NCBI GenBank assembly: GCA_034769895.1
Contig: CM068367.1
Location: 689,202,548-689,266,547 of the forward strand
Source of the DNA: Magicicada septendecula
Taxonomy: Eukaryota; Arthropoda; Insecta; Hemiptera; Cicadidae
Reading direction: 5' to 3'
DNA: 64,000 nucleotides
Shown: positions 43,698 through 57,959 of the stretch, piece after piece
How the letters are laid out: each line of letters starts with the position of its first letter
Position numbering within the stretch: position 1 is the first letter of the stretch
Notes under the pieces: model-generated
The model's input: the letters and a program-made list of their open reading frames with translations, nothing else
Database searches by the model: none
What the model was told of the DNA's origin: nothing
Made by a program: the position numbers and the translations under genes

Positions 43698-44508
43698 CGT
43701 CGTAAGTAGCAATCGTGTTAACAAACAATTTATTGATGTGTGTGTGTGTGTGTAGTTTCAACTCTCTGTACTTAACACTTTAATAATTGAATTTGTATGT
43801 ACATGATAAATGTATCATTGATTCTGCAAAGTTTCGTTGAATAATAGTTGGTTCTATTAGAAATTATTTGAAAGTACATTAACTTATGCGATAAATGTAT
43901 CATTGATTCTAAGCAGTATTTATTACAAATTTCCGATGAATAATATTTGGTTTGATAGAAATTATTTGAAAGTACATTAACTTATGAAAAATGACACATA
44001 CTTGAAAAAGTTTACTTACTTAACGCATTTGATTCTTTCCACTAACTGTGTGTGTGCATGTGATAATTGAATATTTATCGTATCAGTGATTCTAATATCG
44101 ACTGTATTGTTATGTTACAGAAAAACTTCCTCGTGAACTGTATCTACAGCCGTGAAATTATTATTTAAAAATCTTACAATGTCAAAAATTATTATTAATA
44201 TTGTATTTATTTTATATAACAATGTTTGTTTGTGCTATATATATATATTTAATCAATGTAAAATGTATTTTTGAATAATTGTATTATAACGGTTTGTAAA
44301 CTATATTTTAAGTTTGTGTACAGTGCTGTAAATATATATTTAATCATTTAAAACAATATTACTATTAATATTGTATTTATTTTATATATAACAATGTTTG
44401 TTTGTGATATATATATATATTTAATCAATGTAAAATGTTTTTTTGAATAATTGTATTATAGCGGTTTGTAAACTATATTTTAAGTTTGTGTACAGTGTTG
44501 TAAATATA
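43698..44508. repeat. Right arm of the Polinton: direct repeats, no gene
   Basis: Two copies of a block with ATAAATGTATCATTGATTCT and GAAATTATTTGAAAGTACAT lie at about 43,800-43,990. A ~175-bp unit with ATATTGTATTTATTTTATAT, AACAATGTTTGTTTGTG and TTTTAAGTTTGTGTACAGTG occurs twice (about 44,190-44,365 and 44,366-44,508). There is a GT run at 43,736. Nothing codes. Confidence 0.8.
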
Positions 44509-44800
44509 TATTTAATTATTTAAAACAAATTATGGTTTATTTTAATTTATTTCGTTATAAACCTCCGAATATGCACGCAATTATTTGTATAGTAATCAGA
44601 AATGTGTGAGAGAGAGAGAGAGAGACATTTTAATAATTTATAGGTTGTATCTTACAATCACGAAAATTATTATTTAAACTGATAATTGTTTTATTAAAAT
44701 CTTACAATGACGAAATATTATTATTTCATTGTTTACGATATATATTTAATTAATGCAAAAATGAATTTATAAAATTACAATGGTCTGTAAACCATATTTA

Positions 44801-44844
<44 letters not shown>

Positions 44845-45341
44845 CGCGCGCGCATAGTTAATCTTTCTATCACTAATTACCACACTGAATATAACTTTCT
44901 AATGACGAAATATTATTATTATTTCATTGTTTACGATATATATATTTAATTAATGCAAAAATGAATTTTTAAGTTCGTGTACACATACAAATCGCTTTGA
45001 ATAAGGGAATTCTTGTCAACGTTTGCAGCGAGAGAGACACACAACAAATTTGAACTCATACAAGGTTGGTAACCCTGATCATATATTTAATATATACACT
45101 ATAATGCATCAAGTCGGAACCCCCCATCCACCCTACACCTTTGGGATGCTGCGGGTCCAGCTGATAGAAAGTGAAAGTGATCTAGACTCGCGAAAGGCGG
45201 CATATAAAAAAATAACGCGGATGCTGTGGTCCAGATACGCGAAAAAGTCGCGGATCTTGACACAGATCAGCGAAAAAGTCGCGGATGCTGTGGTGCAGCT
45301 GATAGAAAGTGAAAGTGGGTTTGAACCGGCATTTTCCCTCT
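44509..45341 (-). repeat. Polinton right terminal inverted repeat, 833 bp
   Basis: The reverse complement matches the left end from AGAGGGAAAATGCC through the repeated terminal blocks, the CTCTCGCTGCAAACG segment, the microsatellite and TTGTTTTAAATAATTAAATA. It lacks the left end's extra 0.7 kb. The open frame at 45,023-45,343 and its partner in the left end are by-products of this repeat and not genes. Confidence 0.92.
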
Positions 45342-45531
45342 AGTGGCGTATTGCAATATTTTTAAAAGTCATATTTAAACAAGTAATACTGAAACAAATA
45401 AGTAAAATTTCAATATTTTGACATCAATATTATTATTTTAAACAGGTGCCACGAATACGAAACTTCTAAAACAGCAATAAGGATGTGCCTTTGTGCAAAT
45501 AAGGACTGTCTATGCCCTTATATTGATTCTG
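45342..45531. other. Remaining 5' segment of the outer element
   Basis: AT-rich DNA between the Polinton and the right inverted repeat of the outer element. It should hold the first exon or promoter of the large outer gene, but no coding motif is visible. Confidence 0.5.
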
Positions 45532-45640
45532 AGCCTATTTTCAACATGAAAAATGAAATCCTTGACCTGAAAAACATATAAATCGATATAAAACACTCTT
45601 TTGCATGATGTGTATCAAAAAAGGTGTAGCAAAATCAAAA
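45532..45640 (-). repeat. Outer element, right inverted repeat
   Basis: Reverse complement of 21,456-21,564. It ends AAAATCAAAA directly against TATCGGTATGGAGAACC, the left end of the first satellite-type unit. Confidence 0.9.
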
Positions 45641-47220
45641 TATCGGTATGGAGAACCATACATGACTTCCATGTTCTAAGATTTATATTTAAAATCATAT
45701 TCGAAATGAAATATTTCCATAGAAACAACGTCTTTCTACTTATTGCTTCAGCATTAACCACGTTTTCGCACTCGATTTTCACCGATGATGGCAGTCGATG
45801 GCACTGCCGAAAAGTCTGGTTTTGCAGAAAACATTGGACTACAGCTAAAGAGCCCGGGAAGCAATTTTAACAAAAAACTACTTCTTTGTTGCCGATAACG
45901 TAGTACACATATAAAAAATTCTCCCCTCCACCTTCAACTATAATTTTTAATAATAGAAAATTACCCCCACCCCGTTCACCTAACCTCTTCATTTATAGAT
46001 ATTTCATCTACGTTTCTACAGTGGATTACTATGAGCATCTTATCAGGATACTTTATTTATAAAAATTAAGTACTTTACTCTTGTTAAAACATAAAATGTT
46101 TCCGGTAAACTACCCCTTTCCCTTAACCGATCTTCTCCAAAATCAATACACCTTCCGTCCTCTACAATTCAGGGATGCATGCAAAAAAATATTTGATTCT
46201 GTTTGAATGTGCGGCAGTTATCTTTCGTCATGGAAACATTTCTCTTGTTACAACATAAAATGTTGCCGATCAACTACCCCTTTCCCTTAACCGATCTTCA
46301 CCAAAATCAATAGACCTTGAGCTCTCTGCAACTCAGGAAAGGATGCAAAAAATTATTTGATTCTCTTTGAATTTTTGGCAGTTGTCGTTCGTCATAAAAA
46401 AAATTACCCTTTTTAAAAAATAAAACGTTGCTGATAAATTACCCCTTCCCATAACCGATCTTCAACAAAATCAACAGACCTTGAGTTCTGTTTAGTTCAA
46501 AAAGGTATGCAAAAACCTAGTTGATTCTGTGTGAATTTACGGCAGTTATCGTTCATCATTAAAAAAATTACCTTTGTTAAAACATAAAATGTTGCTGGTA
46601 AACTACCCCTTTCCCTTAACCGATCTTCACCAACACCAATAGGTATTGAGAACTCTACAATACAGGGCTGTATGCAAAACATCATTTGATTCTGTTTGAA
46701 TTAGCGGCTCTTATCGTTTGCCATAGAAAATACCCTTTTAAAACATAAAACGTTGCTGGTAAACTACCCCTTTCCCTTAACCGATCTTCACCAAAAACGA
46801 CAGGTCTTGAGTACTCTATAATTCAGGCCTGTATGCAAACAATTATTTGATTCTGTTTGAATTTGCGGTTCTTATCGTTTGCCATAGAAAATACCCTTTT
46901 AAAACATAAAACGTTGCAGGTAAACTACCCCTTTCCCTTAACCGATCTTTACCAAAATCAACAGATCTTGAGAACCATACAATTCAGGGCAGTATGCAAA
47001 CAATTATTTGATTCTGTTTGAATTTGCGACTGTTATCGTTTGCCATAAAAAAAAATCGACACACACACACACACACTCACACACACACACACTTTTCGAA
47101 AAATGACTTTTTTTTATGTTTTGAGTGTAGTACAATCATATTCTGCAATAATCTCGAACACGATTTTTTTTGCCATCACCATACTTCCATTTCCTTAAGG
47201 AACATGGAAGTTAAAGTAAA
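45641..47220 (+). mobile_element. Satellite unit A
   Basis: Left block 45,641 to about 46,080, about six monomers, CA tract 47,058-47,092, right end with palindrome at 47,183-47,211. The left block lacks a segment with CAGTACTGTGGTCACTAACG that is present in units B, C and E. Confidence 0.75.
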
Positions 47221-49319
47221 TATCGGTATGGAGAACCATACATGACTTCCATGTTCTAAGATTTATATTTAAAATCATATTCGAAATGAAATATTTCCAT
47301 AGAAACTACGTCTTTCTACTTATTGCTTCAGCATTAACCACAGTACTGTGGTCACTAACGTATACCACCTCACGTTTTCGCACTCGATTTTCACTGATGA
47401 TGGCAGTCGATGGCACTGCCGAAAAGGCTGGTTTTACAGAAAAAATTTGGACTACGGCTAAACAGCCCGGGAAGCAATTTTAACCAAAAACTACTTCTTT
47501 GTAGCCGATAACGTAGTACACGTATAAAAAATTCTCCCCTCCCCGTTCAACTATAATTTTTAGTAATAGAAAATTACCCCCACCCCGTTCACCTTACCTC
47601 TTCATTTATAGATATTTCATCTACGTTTCTACAGGGATTATTATGAGGTTCTTATCAGGATACTTTCTTTATAAAAATTAAGTAATTTACTCTTGTTAAA
47701 TCATAAAATGTTTCTGGTAAACTATCCCTTTCTCTTAACCGATCTTCTCCAAAATCAACAGACCTTCAGTCCTCTACAATTCAGGGATGCATGCAAAAAA
47801 AAAATATAATTCTGTTTCAATGTGCGGCAGTTATCGTTCGTCATGGAAACATTTCTCTTGTTACAACTTAAAATGTTGCTGGTAAACTACCCCTTTCCCT
47901 TAACCGATCTTCACCAAAAACAATAGGTCGTGAGTACTCTAAAAATCAGGGCAGTATGCAAAACATCATTTGATTCTGTTTGAATTTGCGGCTGTTATCG
48001 TTAACTATAGGAAAAAATTACCCTTGATAAAAAACCGTTGCTGGTAAACTACCCCTTTTCCTTAACCGATCTTCACCAAAAACGACAGGTCTTGGGTACT
48101 CTACAATTCAGGCCTGTATGCAAACAATTATTTGATTCTGATTGAATTTGCGGCTGTTATCGTTTGCCATAGAAAACACCCTAAATAAAACATAAAACGT
48201 TGCTGGTAAACTACCCTATTCCATTAACCAATCTTCACCAAAAACAATAGGTCTTGAGAACTCTACAATTCAGGGCTGTATGCAAAACATTAGTTGATTC
48301 TCTTTGAATTTACGGCAGTTATCGTTCGTCATAAAAAAAATACCCTTCTTAAAACATAAAACGTTGCCGGTAAACTACCCCTTTCCCTTAACCGATCTTC
48401 AACAAAATCAACAGACCTTGAGTTCTGTATAATTCAGAAAGGTATGCAGAAGAGTAGTTGATTCTGTTTAAATTTACGGCAGTTATCGTTCGTAAAATAA
48501 AATTACCCTTGATAAAACATAAAATGTTGCTAGTAAACAACCATATTCCCTTAACCAATCTTCACCAAAACCAACAGGTCTTGAGAACTCTGCATTTCAG
48601 GGCTGTATGCAAAATATTATATGATTCTGTTTGAATTTGCGGCTGTTATCTTTTGCCATATAAAATACCCTTGATAAAACAATAAAGGTGTCTGGTAAAC
48701 TACCCCTTTCCCTTAACCGATCTTCACAAAAAAAAATAGGTCTTTAGCACTCAACAATACAGGGCTGTATGCAAAAACGTAGTTGATTCTGTTTGAATTT
48801 GCTGCTCTTATCGTTTGCCATTAAAAATACCCTTTTAAAACATAAAACGTTGCTGGTAAACTACCCCTTTCCCGTAACCGATCTTCACGAACACCAACAG
48901 GTACTGAGAACTCTACAATACAGGGCTGTATGCAAAACATAATTTGATTCTGTTTGAATTTGCGGCTGTTAGCGTTTACCATAGAAAAAAATTACCCTCG
49001 ATAAAAAACTGTTGCTGGTAAACTACCCCTTTCCCTTAACCGATCTTCACCAAAACGACAGGTCTTGAGAACCATACAATTCAGGGCAGTATGCAAACAA
49101 TTATTTGATTCTGTTTGAATTTGCGACTGTTATCGTTTGCCATAAAAAAAAATCGACACACACACACACACACACTCACACACACACACACTTTTCGAAA
49201 AATGACTTTTTTTTATGTTTTGAGTGTAGTACAATCATATTCTGCAATAATCTCGAACACGATTTTTTTTGCCATCACCATACTTCCATTTCCTTAAGGA
49301 ACATGGAAGTTAAAGTAAA
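47221..49319 (+). mobile_element. Satellite unit B
   Basis: Full left block, about nine monomers, CA tract at 49,158-49,191, palindrome at 49,282-49,310. Its sequence from about 46,975 to 49,068 is repeated almost exactly in the following 2.1 kb. Confidence 0.75.
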
Positions 49320-52056
49320 TATCGGTATGGAGAACCATACATGACTTCCATGTTCTAAGATTTATATTTAAAATCATATTCGAAATGAAATATTTCCATA
49401 GAAACTACGTCTTTCTACTTATTGCTTCAGCATTAACCACAGTACTGTGGTCACTAACGTATACCACCTCACGTTTTCGCACTCGATTTTCACTGATGAT
49501 GGCAGTCGATGGCACTGCCGAAAAGGCTGGTTTTACAGAAAAAATTTGGACTACGGCTAAACAGCCCGGGAAGCAATTTTAACCAAAAACTACTTCTTTG
49601 TAGCCGATAACGTAGTACACGTATAAAAAATTCTCCCCTCCCCGTTCAACTATAATTTTTAGTAATAGAAAATTACCCCCACCCCGTTCACCATACCTCT
49701 TCATTTATAGATATTTCATCTACGTTTCTACAGGGATTATTATGAGGTTCTTATCAGGATACTTTCTTTATAAAAATTAAGTAATTTACTCTTGTTAAAT
49801 CATAAAATGTTTCTGGTAAACTATCCCTTTCTCTTAACCGATCTTCTCCAAAATCAACAGACCTTCAGTCCTCTACAATTCAGGGATGCATGCAAAAAAA
49901 AAATATAATTCTGTTTCAATGTGCGGCAGTTATCGTTCGTCATGGAAACATTTCTCTTGTTACAACTTAAAATGTTGCTGGTAAACTACCCCTTTCCCTT
50001 AACCGATCTTCACCAAAAACAATAGGTCGTGAGTACTCTAAAAATCAGGGCAGTATGCAAAACATCATTTGATTCTGTTTGAATTTGCGGCTGTTATCGT
50101 TAACTATAGGAAAAAATTACCCTTGATAAAAAACCGTTGCTGGTAAACTACCCCTTTTCCTTAACCGATCTTCACCAAAAACGACAGGTCTTGGGTACTC
50201 TACAATTCAGGCCTGTATGCAAACAATTATTTGATTCTGATTGAATTTGCGGCTGTTATCGTTTGCCATAGAAAACACCCTAAATAAAACATAAAACGTT
50301 GCTGGTAAACTACCCTATTCCATTAACCAATCTTCACCAAAAACAATAGGTCTTGAGAACTCTACAATTCAGGGCTGTATGCAAAACATTAGTTGATTCT
50401 CTTTGAATTTACGGCAGTTATCGTTCGTCATAAAAAAAATACCCTTCTTAAAACATAAAACGTTGCCCGTAAACTACCCCTTTCCCTTAACCGATCTTCA
50501 ACAAAATCAACAGACCTTGAGTTCTGTATAATTCAGAAAGGTATGCAGAAGAGTAGTTGATTCTGTTTAAATTTACGGCAGTTATCGTTCGTAAAATAAA
50601 ATTACCCTTGATAAAACATAAAATGTTGCTAGTAAACAACCATATTCCCTTAACCAATCTTCACCAAAACCAACAGGTCTTGAGAACTCTGCATTTCAGG
50701 GCTGTATGCAAAATATTATATGATTCTGTTTGAATTTGCGGCTGTTATCTTTTGCCATATAAAATACCCTTGATAAAACAATAAAGGTGTCTGGTAAACT
50801 ACCCCTTTCCCTTAACCGATCTTCACAAAAAAAAATAGGTCTTTAGCACTCAACAATACAGGGCTGTATGCAAAAACGTAGTTGATTCTGTTTGAATTTG
50901 CTGCTCTTATCGTTTGCCATTAAAAATACCCTTTTAAAACATAAAACGTTGCTGGTAAACTACCCCTTTCCCGTAACCGATCTTCACGAACACCAACAGG
51001 TACTGAGAACTCTACAATACAGGGCTGTATGCAAAACATAATTTGATTCTGTTTGAATTTGCGGCTGTTAGCGTTTACCATAGAAAAAATTACCCTCGAT
51101 AAAAAACTGTTGCTGGTAAACTACCCCTTTCCCTTAACCGATCTTCACCAAAACGACAGGTCTTGACAACTCTACAATTCAGGGCTGTATGCAAAATATT
51201 ATATGATTTTGTTTGAATTGGCTGCTTTTATCGTTTGCCATACAAAATACCCTTGATAAAACAAAAAACGTTGCTGGTAAACTACCCCTTTCCCTTCAAC
51301 GATCTTCACACAAAAAAATAGTTCTTTAGTACTCAAGAAATCAGGGCTGTATGCAAAAACGTATTTGATTCTGTTTGAATTTGCGGCTCTTATCGTTTGC
51401 CATATAAAATACCCTTTTAAAACATAAAACGTTCCCAGTAAACTACCCCTTTCCATTAACCGATCTTCACCAAAAACAAAAGGTATTGAGAACTCTACAA
51501 TTCAGGGCAGCATGCCAAACATTATTTGATTATGTTTGAATTTGCGGCTGTTATCGTTTGCCATAGACAATACCCTTGTTAAAACATAAAACGTTGCTGG
51601 TAAACTACCCCTTTCCCTTAACCGATCTTTACCAAAATCAACAGATCTTGAGAACTCTACAATTCAGGGCTGTATGCGAAACATTATTTGATTCTGTTTG
51701 AATTTGCGGCTGTTATCGTTTGCCAAACAAACAAAATTACCCTTGATAAAAAAAAACCGTTGCTGGTAAACTACCCCTTTCCCTCAACCGATCTTCACCA
51801 CAAACAATAGGTCGCGAGTACTCTAGAAATCAGGGCTGTATGCAAAAAATTATTTGATTCTGTTTGAATTTGCGGCTGTCATCTTTTGCCATAGAAAAAA
51901 AAATCTACAGACACACACACAGACACGCAGACACACACTTCAAAAAATGACTTTTTTTCATGTTGTGAGTGTAGTACAATCATATTCTGCAATAATCTCC
52001 AACACGATTTTTTTTGCCATCACCATACTTCCATTTCCTTAAGGAACATGGAAGTA
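49320..52056 (+). mobile_element. Satellite unit C
   Basis: The first ~1.8 kb are a near-identical copy of unit B. About four further monomers follow, then a CA/CAGA tract at 51,906-51,938 and the palindromic end at about 52,025-52,055. Confidence 0.75.
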
Positions 52057-52773
52057 ATCACCATACTTCCATTCCTTAAGGAATATGGAAGTAAAAATTA
52101 CCCTTGATAAAAAACCGTTGCAGGTAAACTACCCCTTTCCCTTAACCGATCTTCACCAAAAACGACAGGTCTTGAGAACTCTGCAATTCAGGACTGTATG
52201 CAAAATATTATATGATTTTGTTTGAATTTGCGGCTGTTATCGTTTGCCATACAAAATACCCTTGATAAAACAAAAAACGTGGCCGGTAAACTACCCCTTT
52301 CCCTTAAACGATCTTCCTCAAAAACAATAGGTCTTTATTACTCAAGAAATCAGGGCTGTATGCAAAAACGTATTTGATTATGTTTGAATTTGCGGCTGTT
52401 ATCGTTTGCCATAGAAAATACCCTTGTTAAAACATAAAACGTTGCTGGTAAACTACCTCTTTCCCTTAACCGATCTTTTTTCCAAAATCAACAGATCTTG
52501 ATATCCATGCAATTCAGGTGTGTATGCGAAACATTATATGATTCTGTTTGTATTTGCGGCTGTTATCGTTTGCCAAACAAACAAAATTACCCTTGATAAA
52601 AAAAACCGTTGCCGGTAAACTACCCCTTTCCCTCAACCGATCTTCACCAAAAACAATAGGTCCCGAGTACTCTACAAATCAGGACTGTATGCAAAAAATT
52701 ATTTGATTCTGTTTGAATTTGCGGCTGTTATCGTTTGCCATAGAAAAAATCTACAGACACACAGAGACACACA

Positions 52774-52806
<33 letters not shown>

Positions 52807-52930
52807 TTCGAAAAATGACTTTTGTTCATGTTTTGAGTGTAGTACAATCATATTCTGCAATAATCTCGAACACGATTTTTTTGCCATCACCATACTTCCA
52901 TTTCCTTAAGGAACATGGAAGTAAAAGTAA
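52057..52930 (+). mobile_element. Satellite unit D (no left block)
   Basis: Begins with a second right-end palindrome (52,060-52,093, the variant with TTCCTTAAGGAATATGG). It passes straight into about four monomers, a CA/GACA tract at 52,755-52,804 and a normal right end. The back-to-back right ends suggest insertion or unequal exchange at the palindrome. Confidence 0.7.
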
Positions 52931-55696
52931 ATATCGGTATGGAGAACCATACATGACTTCCATATTCTAAGATTTATATTTAAAATCATTTTCGAAATTA
53001 AATATTACCATAGAAACTACTTCTTTCTACTTACTGCTTCAGCCTTAACCACAGTACTGTGGTCACTAACGTATACCACCTCACGTTTTCGCACTCGATT
53101 TTCACCGATTATGGCAGTCGATAGCACTGCCGAAAAGTCTGGCTTTGCAGAAAACATTGGACTACAGCTAAATAGCCCTGGAAGCAATTTTAACAAAAAA
53201 CTACTTCTTTGTTGCCAATAACGTAGTACACATATATAAAATAATCCCCTCCACCTTCAACTATAATTTTTAATAATAGAATATTACCCCCACCCCGTTC
53301 ACCTTACCTCTTCATTTATAGATATTTCATCTACGATTCTACAGTGGATTACTATGAGCTTCTTATCAGGATACTTTATTTATAAAAATTAAGTACTTTA
53401 CTCTTGTTAAATCATAAAATGTTTCTGGTAAACTACCCCTTTTTCTTAACCGATCTTCCCCAAAATAAATAGACCTTCCGTCCTCTACAATTCAGGGATG
53501 CATGCAAAAAATATTTGATTCTGTTTGAATGTGCGGCAGTTATCGTTCGTCATGGAAACATTTCTCTTGTTACAACATAAAATGTTGCAGGTAAACTACC
53601 CCTTTCCCTTAACAGATCTTCACCAAAATCAGTAGACCTTGAGCTCTCTGCAGCTCAGGAAAGGGTGCAAAATATTATTTCATTCTCTTTGAATTTTCGG
53701 CAGTTATCGTTCGACATAAGAAAAATTACCCTTTTTAAAACATAAAACGTTGCTGATAAACTACCCCTTCGCTTAACCCATCTTCAACAAAATCAACAGA
53801 CCTTGAGTTCTGTATAATTCAAAAAGGTATGCAGAAGAGTAGTTGATTCTGTTTTAATGTACGGCAGTTATCATTCGTCATAAAAAAAATTACCCTTGAA
53901 AAACCATAAAATATTGCTGGTAAACTTCCCTATTCCCTTAACCGATCTTCACCAAAACCAACAGGTCTTGAGAACTCTACATTTCAGGGCTGTATGCAAA
54001 ATATTATATGATTCTGTTTGAATTTGCGGCTGTTATCGTATCCCATATAAAATACCCTTGATAAAACAAAAAACGTGGCTGGTAAACTACCCCTCTCCCT
54101 TAACCGATCTTCACCAACACCAATACGTATTGAGAACTCTACAATACAGGGCTGTATGCAAAACATCATTTGATTCTGTTTGAATTTGCGGCTGTTATCG
54201 TTTACCATAGAAACAAAATTACCCTTGATAAAAAACCGTTGCCAGTAAACTACCCCTTTCCCTTAACCGATATTCCCCAAAAGCAATAGATCTTTAGTAC
54301 TCAAGAAATCAGGGCTGTATGCAAAAACGTATTTGATTCTGTTTGAATTTGCGGCTCTTATCGTTTGCCATAAGAAATACCCTTGTTCAAACATAAAACG
54401 TTGCAGGTAAACTACCCCTTTCCCTTAACCGATCTTTATCAAAATCAACAGATCTTGAGAACTCTACAATTCAGGTCTGTATGCGAAACATTATTTGATT
54501 CTGTTTGAATTTACGGCTGTTATCGTTTGCCAAACAAACAAAATTACCCTTGATAAAAAAAAACCGTTGCAGGTAAACTACCCCTTTCCCTCAACCGATC
54601 TTCACCACAAACAATAGGTCGCGAGTACTCTAGAAATCAGGGCTGTATGCAAAAACGTATTTGATTCTGTTTGAATTTGCGGCTCTTATCGTTTGCCATA
54701 TAAAATACCCTTTTAAAACATAAAACGTTTAAAACGTTGCCGGTAAACTACCCCTTTCCCTTAACCGATCTTCACCAACACCAATAGGTATTGAGAACTC
54801 TACAATACAGGGCTGTATGCAAAACATCATTTGATTCTGTTTGATTTTGCGGCTGTTATCGTTTACCATAGAAAAAAATTACCCTTGATAAAAACCGTTG
54901 CTGGTAAACTACCCCTTTCCCTTAACCGATCTTCATCAAAAACGATAAGTCTTGAGAACTCTGCAATTCAGGGCTGTATGCAAAAAATTATTTGATTCTG
55001 TTTGAATTTGCGGCTGTTATCGTTTGCCATATAAAATACCCTTGTTCAAACATAAAACGTTTAAAACGTTGCCGGTAAACTACCCCTTTCCCTTAACCGA
55101 TCTTCACCAACACCAATAGGTATTGAGAACTCTACAATACAGGGTTGTATGCAAAACATCATTTGATTCTGTTTGATTTTGCGGCTGTTATCGTTTACCA
55201 AACAAACAAAATTACCCTTGATAAAAAAAAACCGTTGCAGGTAAACTACCCCTTTCCCACAACCGATCTTCAAAAAACAATAGGTCGCGAGTAATCTACA
55301 AATAAGGGCTGAATGCAAAAAATTATTTGATTCTGTTTGAATTTGCGGCTGTTATCGTTTGCCAAACAAACAAAATTACCCTTGATAAAAAAAAACCGTT
55401 GCTGGTAAACTACCCCTTTCCCTCAACCGATCTTCACCACAAACAATAGGTCGCGAGTACTCTAGAAATCAGGGCTGTATGCAAAAAATTATTTGATTCT
55501 GTTTGAATTTGCGGCTGTTATCTTTTGCCATAGAAAAAAAAATCTACAGACACACACACAGACACACACAGAGACACTTTTCGAAAAATGCCTTTTTTCA
55601 TGTTTTGAGTGTAGTACAATCAGAATCTGCAATAATCTCGAACACGATTTTTTTTCCATCACCATACTTCCATTTCCTTAAGGAACATGGAAGTAA
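52931..55696 (+). mobile_element. Satellite unit E
   Basis: Complete left block (52,931 to about 53,395), about 13 monomers, a CACACAGA tract at 55,547-55,577 and a right end at about 55,660-55,692. Two monomers near 54,722 and 55,055 share a duplicated ACGTTTAAAACGTT step. Confidence 0.7.
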
Positions 55697-57959
55697 ATAT
55701 CGGTATGGAGAACCATACATGACTTCCATTTTCTAAGATTTATATTTAAAATCATATTCGAAATGAAATATTTCCATAGAAACTACGTCTTTCCATTGAA
55801 TTTGCGGCTGTTATCGTTTGCCATAGAAAACACCCTTGATAAAACATAAAACGTTGCTGGTAAACTACCCTATTCCATTAACCGAACTTCACCAATAACA
55901 ATAGGTCTTGAGAACTCTACAATTTAGGGCAGTATGCAAAACACTAGTTGATTCTGTTTGAATTTACGGCATTTATCGTTAATCACAGGAAAAATACCCT
56001 TGTTAAAACATAAAACGTTGCTGGTAAACTACCCCTTTCCCTTAACCTATCTTCACCAAAAACAACAGGTCTTTAGTACTCATCAAAACAGGGCTGTATG
56101 CAAAAAGTATTAGATTCTGTTTGAATTTGCGGTTCTTATCGTTTGCCATAGAAAATACCCTTTTAAAACATAAAACGTTGCTGGTAAACTACCCCTTTCC
56201 CTTAACCGATCTTCACCAACACCAATAGGTATTGAGAACTCTACAATACAGGGCTGTATGCAAAACGTCATTTGATTCTGTTTGAATTTGTGGCTGTTAT
56301 CGTTTGCCATAGAAAACACCCTTGATAAAACATAAAACGTTGCTGGTAAACTACCCTATTCCATTAACCGATCTTCACCAATAACAATAGGTCTTGAGAA
56401 CTCTACAATTCAGGGCTGTATGCAAAACATTATTTGATTCTGTTTGAATTTACGGCAGTTATCGTTCATCACAGAAAAAATACCCTTGTGTAAACATAAA
56501 ACGTTGCCGGTAAACTACCCCTTTCCCTTAACCGATCTTCAACAAAATCAACAGACCTTGAGTTCTGTATAATTCAAAAAGGTATGCAGAAGAGTAGTTG
56601 ATTCTGTTTTAATGTACGGCAGTTATTGTTCGTCAAAAAAAAAAAAAAACCCTTGATAAAACTTAAAATGTTGCTGGTAAACAACCCCATTCCCTTAACC
56701 GATCTTCACCAAAACCAACACGTCTTGAGAACTCTACATCCAGGGCTGTTTGCAAAATATTATATGATTCTGTTTGAATTTGCTGCTGTTATCGTTTGTC
56801 ATATAAAATACCCTTGATAAAACAAAATACGTGTCTGGTAAACTACCCCTTTCCCTTAACCGATCTTCACCAAAAACAATAGGTCTTTAGTACTCAACAA
56901 AACAGGGCTGTATGCAAAAACGTATTTGATTCTGTTTGAATTTGCGGCTCTTATCGTTTGCCATATAAAATAGCCTTTTAAAACATAAAACGTTTAAAAC
57001 GTTGCCGGTAAACTACCCCTTTCCCTTAACCGATCTTCACCAACACCAATAGGTATTGAGAACTCTACAATACAGGGCTGTATGCAAAACATCATTTGAT
57101 TCTGTTTGATTTTGCGGCTGTTATCGTTTACCATAGAAAAAAATTACCCTTGATAAAAACCGTTGCTGGTAAACTACCCCTTTCCCTTAACCGATCTTCA
57201 TCAAAAACGATAAGTCTTGAGAACTCTGCAATTCAGGGCTGTATGCAAAATATTTTATCATTTTGTTTGAATTTGCGGCTGTTATCGTTTGCCATACTAA
57301 ATACCCTTGATAAAACAATAAACGTGGCTGGTAAACTACGCCTTTCCCTTAAACGATCTTCACCAAAAACGATAGGTCTTTAGTACTCAAGAAATTAGGG
57401 CTGCATGAAAAAACTTATTTGATTATGTTTGAATTTGCGGCTGTTATCGTTTGCCATATAAAATACCCTTGTTAAAACATAAAACGTTGCCGATAAACTA
57501 CCCCTTTCCCTTAACTGATCTTTACCAAAATCAACAGATCTTGAGAACTCTACAATGCAGGGCTGTATGCGAAACATTATTTGATTCTGTTTGAATTTGC
57601 GGCTGTTATCGTTTGCCAAACAAACAAAATTACCCTTGATAAAAAAAACCGTTGCTGGTAAACTACCCCTTCCCCTCAACCGATCTTCATCAAAAACAAT
57701 ACTTCGCGAGTACTCTACAAATCAGGGCTGTATGCAAAAAATTATTTGATTCTGTTTGAATTTGCGGCTGTTATCGTTTGCCATAGAAAAAAAATCTACA
57801 GACACACACACAGACACTCAGACACACACACAGACACTTTTCGAAAAATGACTTTTTTTCATGTTTTCAGTGTAGTACAATCATATTCTGCAATAATCTC
57901 GAACACGATTTTTTTTGCCATCACCATACTTCCATTTCCTTAAGGAACATGGAAGTAAA
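55697..57959 (+). mobile_element. Satellite unit F (left block truncated)
   Basis: The left block stops at about 55,796 (CTTTCCATTGAATTTGCGG) and joins the middle of a monomer, so about 350 bp were deleted. About 12 monomers follow, with a CAGA tract at 57,799-57,838 and the palindromic end at 57,925-57,955. Confidence 0.7.

Noticed and set aside
45023-45343. 106-codon frame repeated inverted at 26,387-26,689
   Set aside because: It is the terminal inverted repeat itself; the frame crosses the element end and repeats short DNA motifs, so coding is unlikely.
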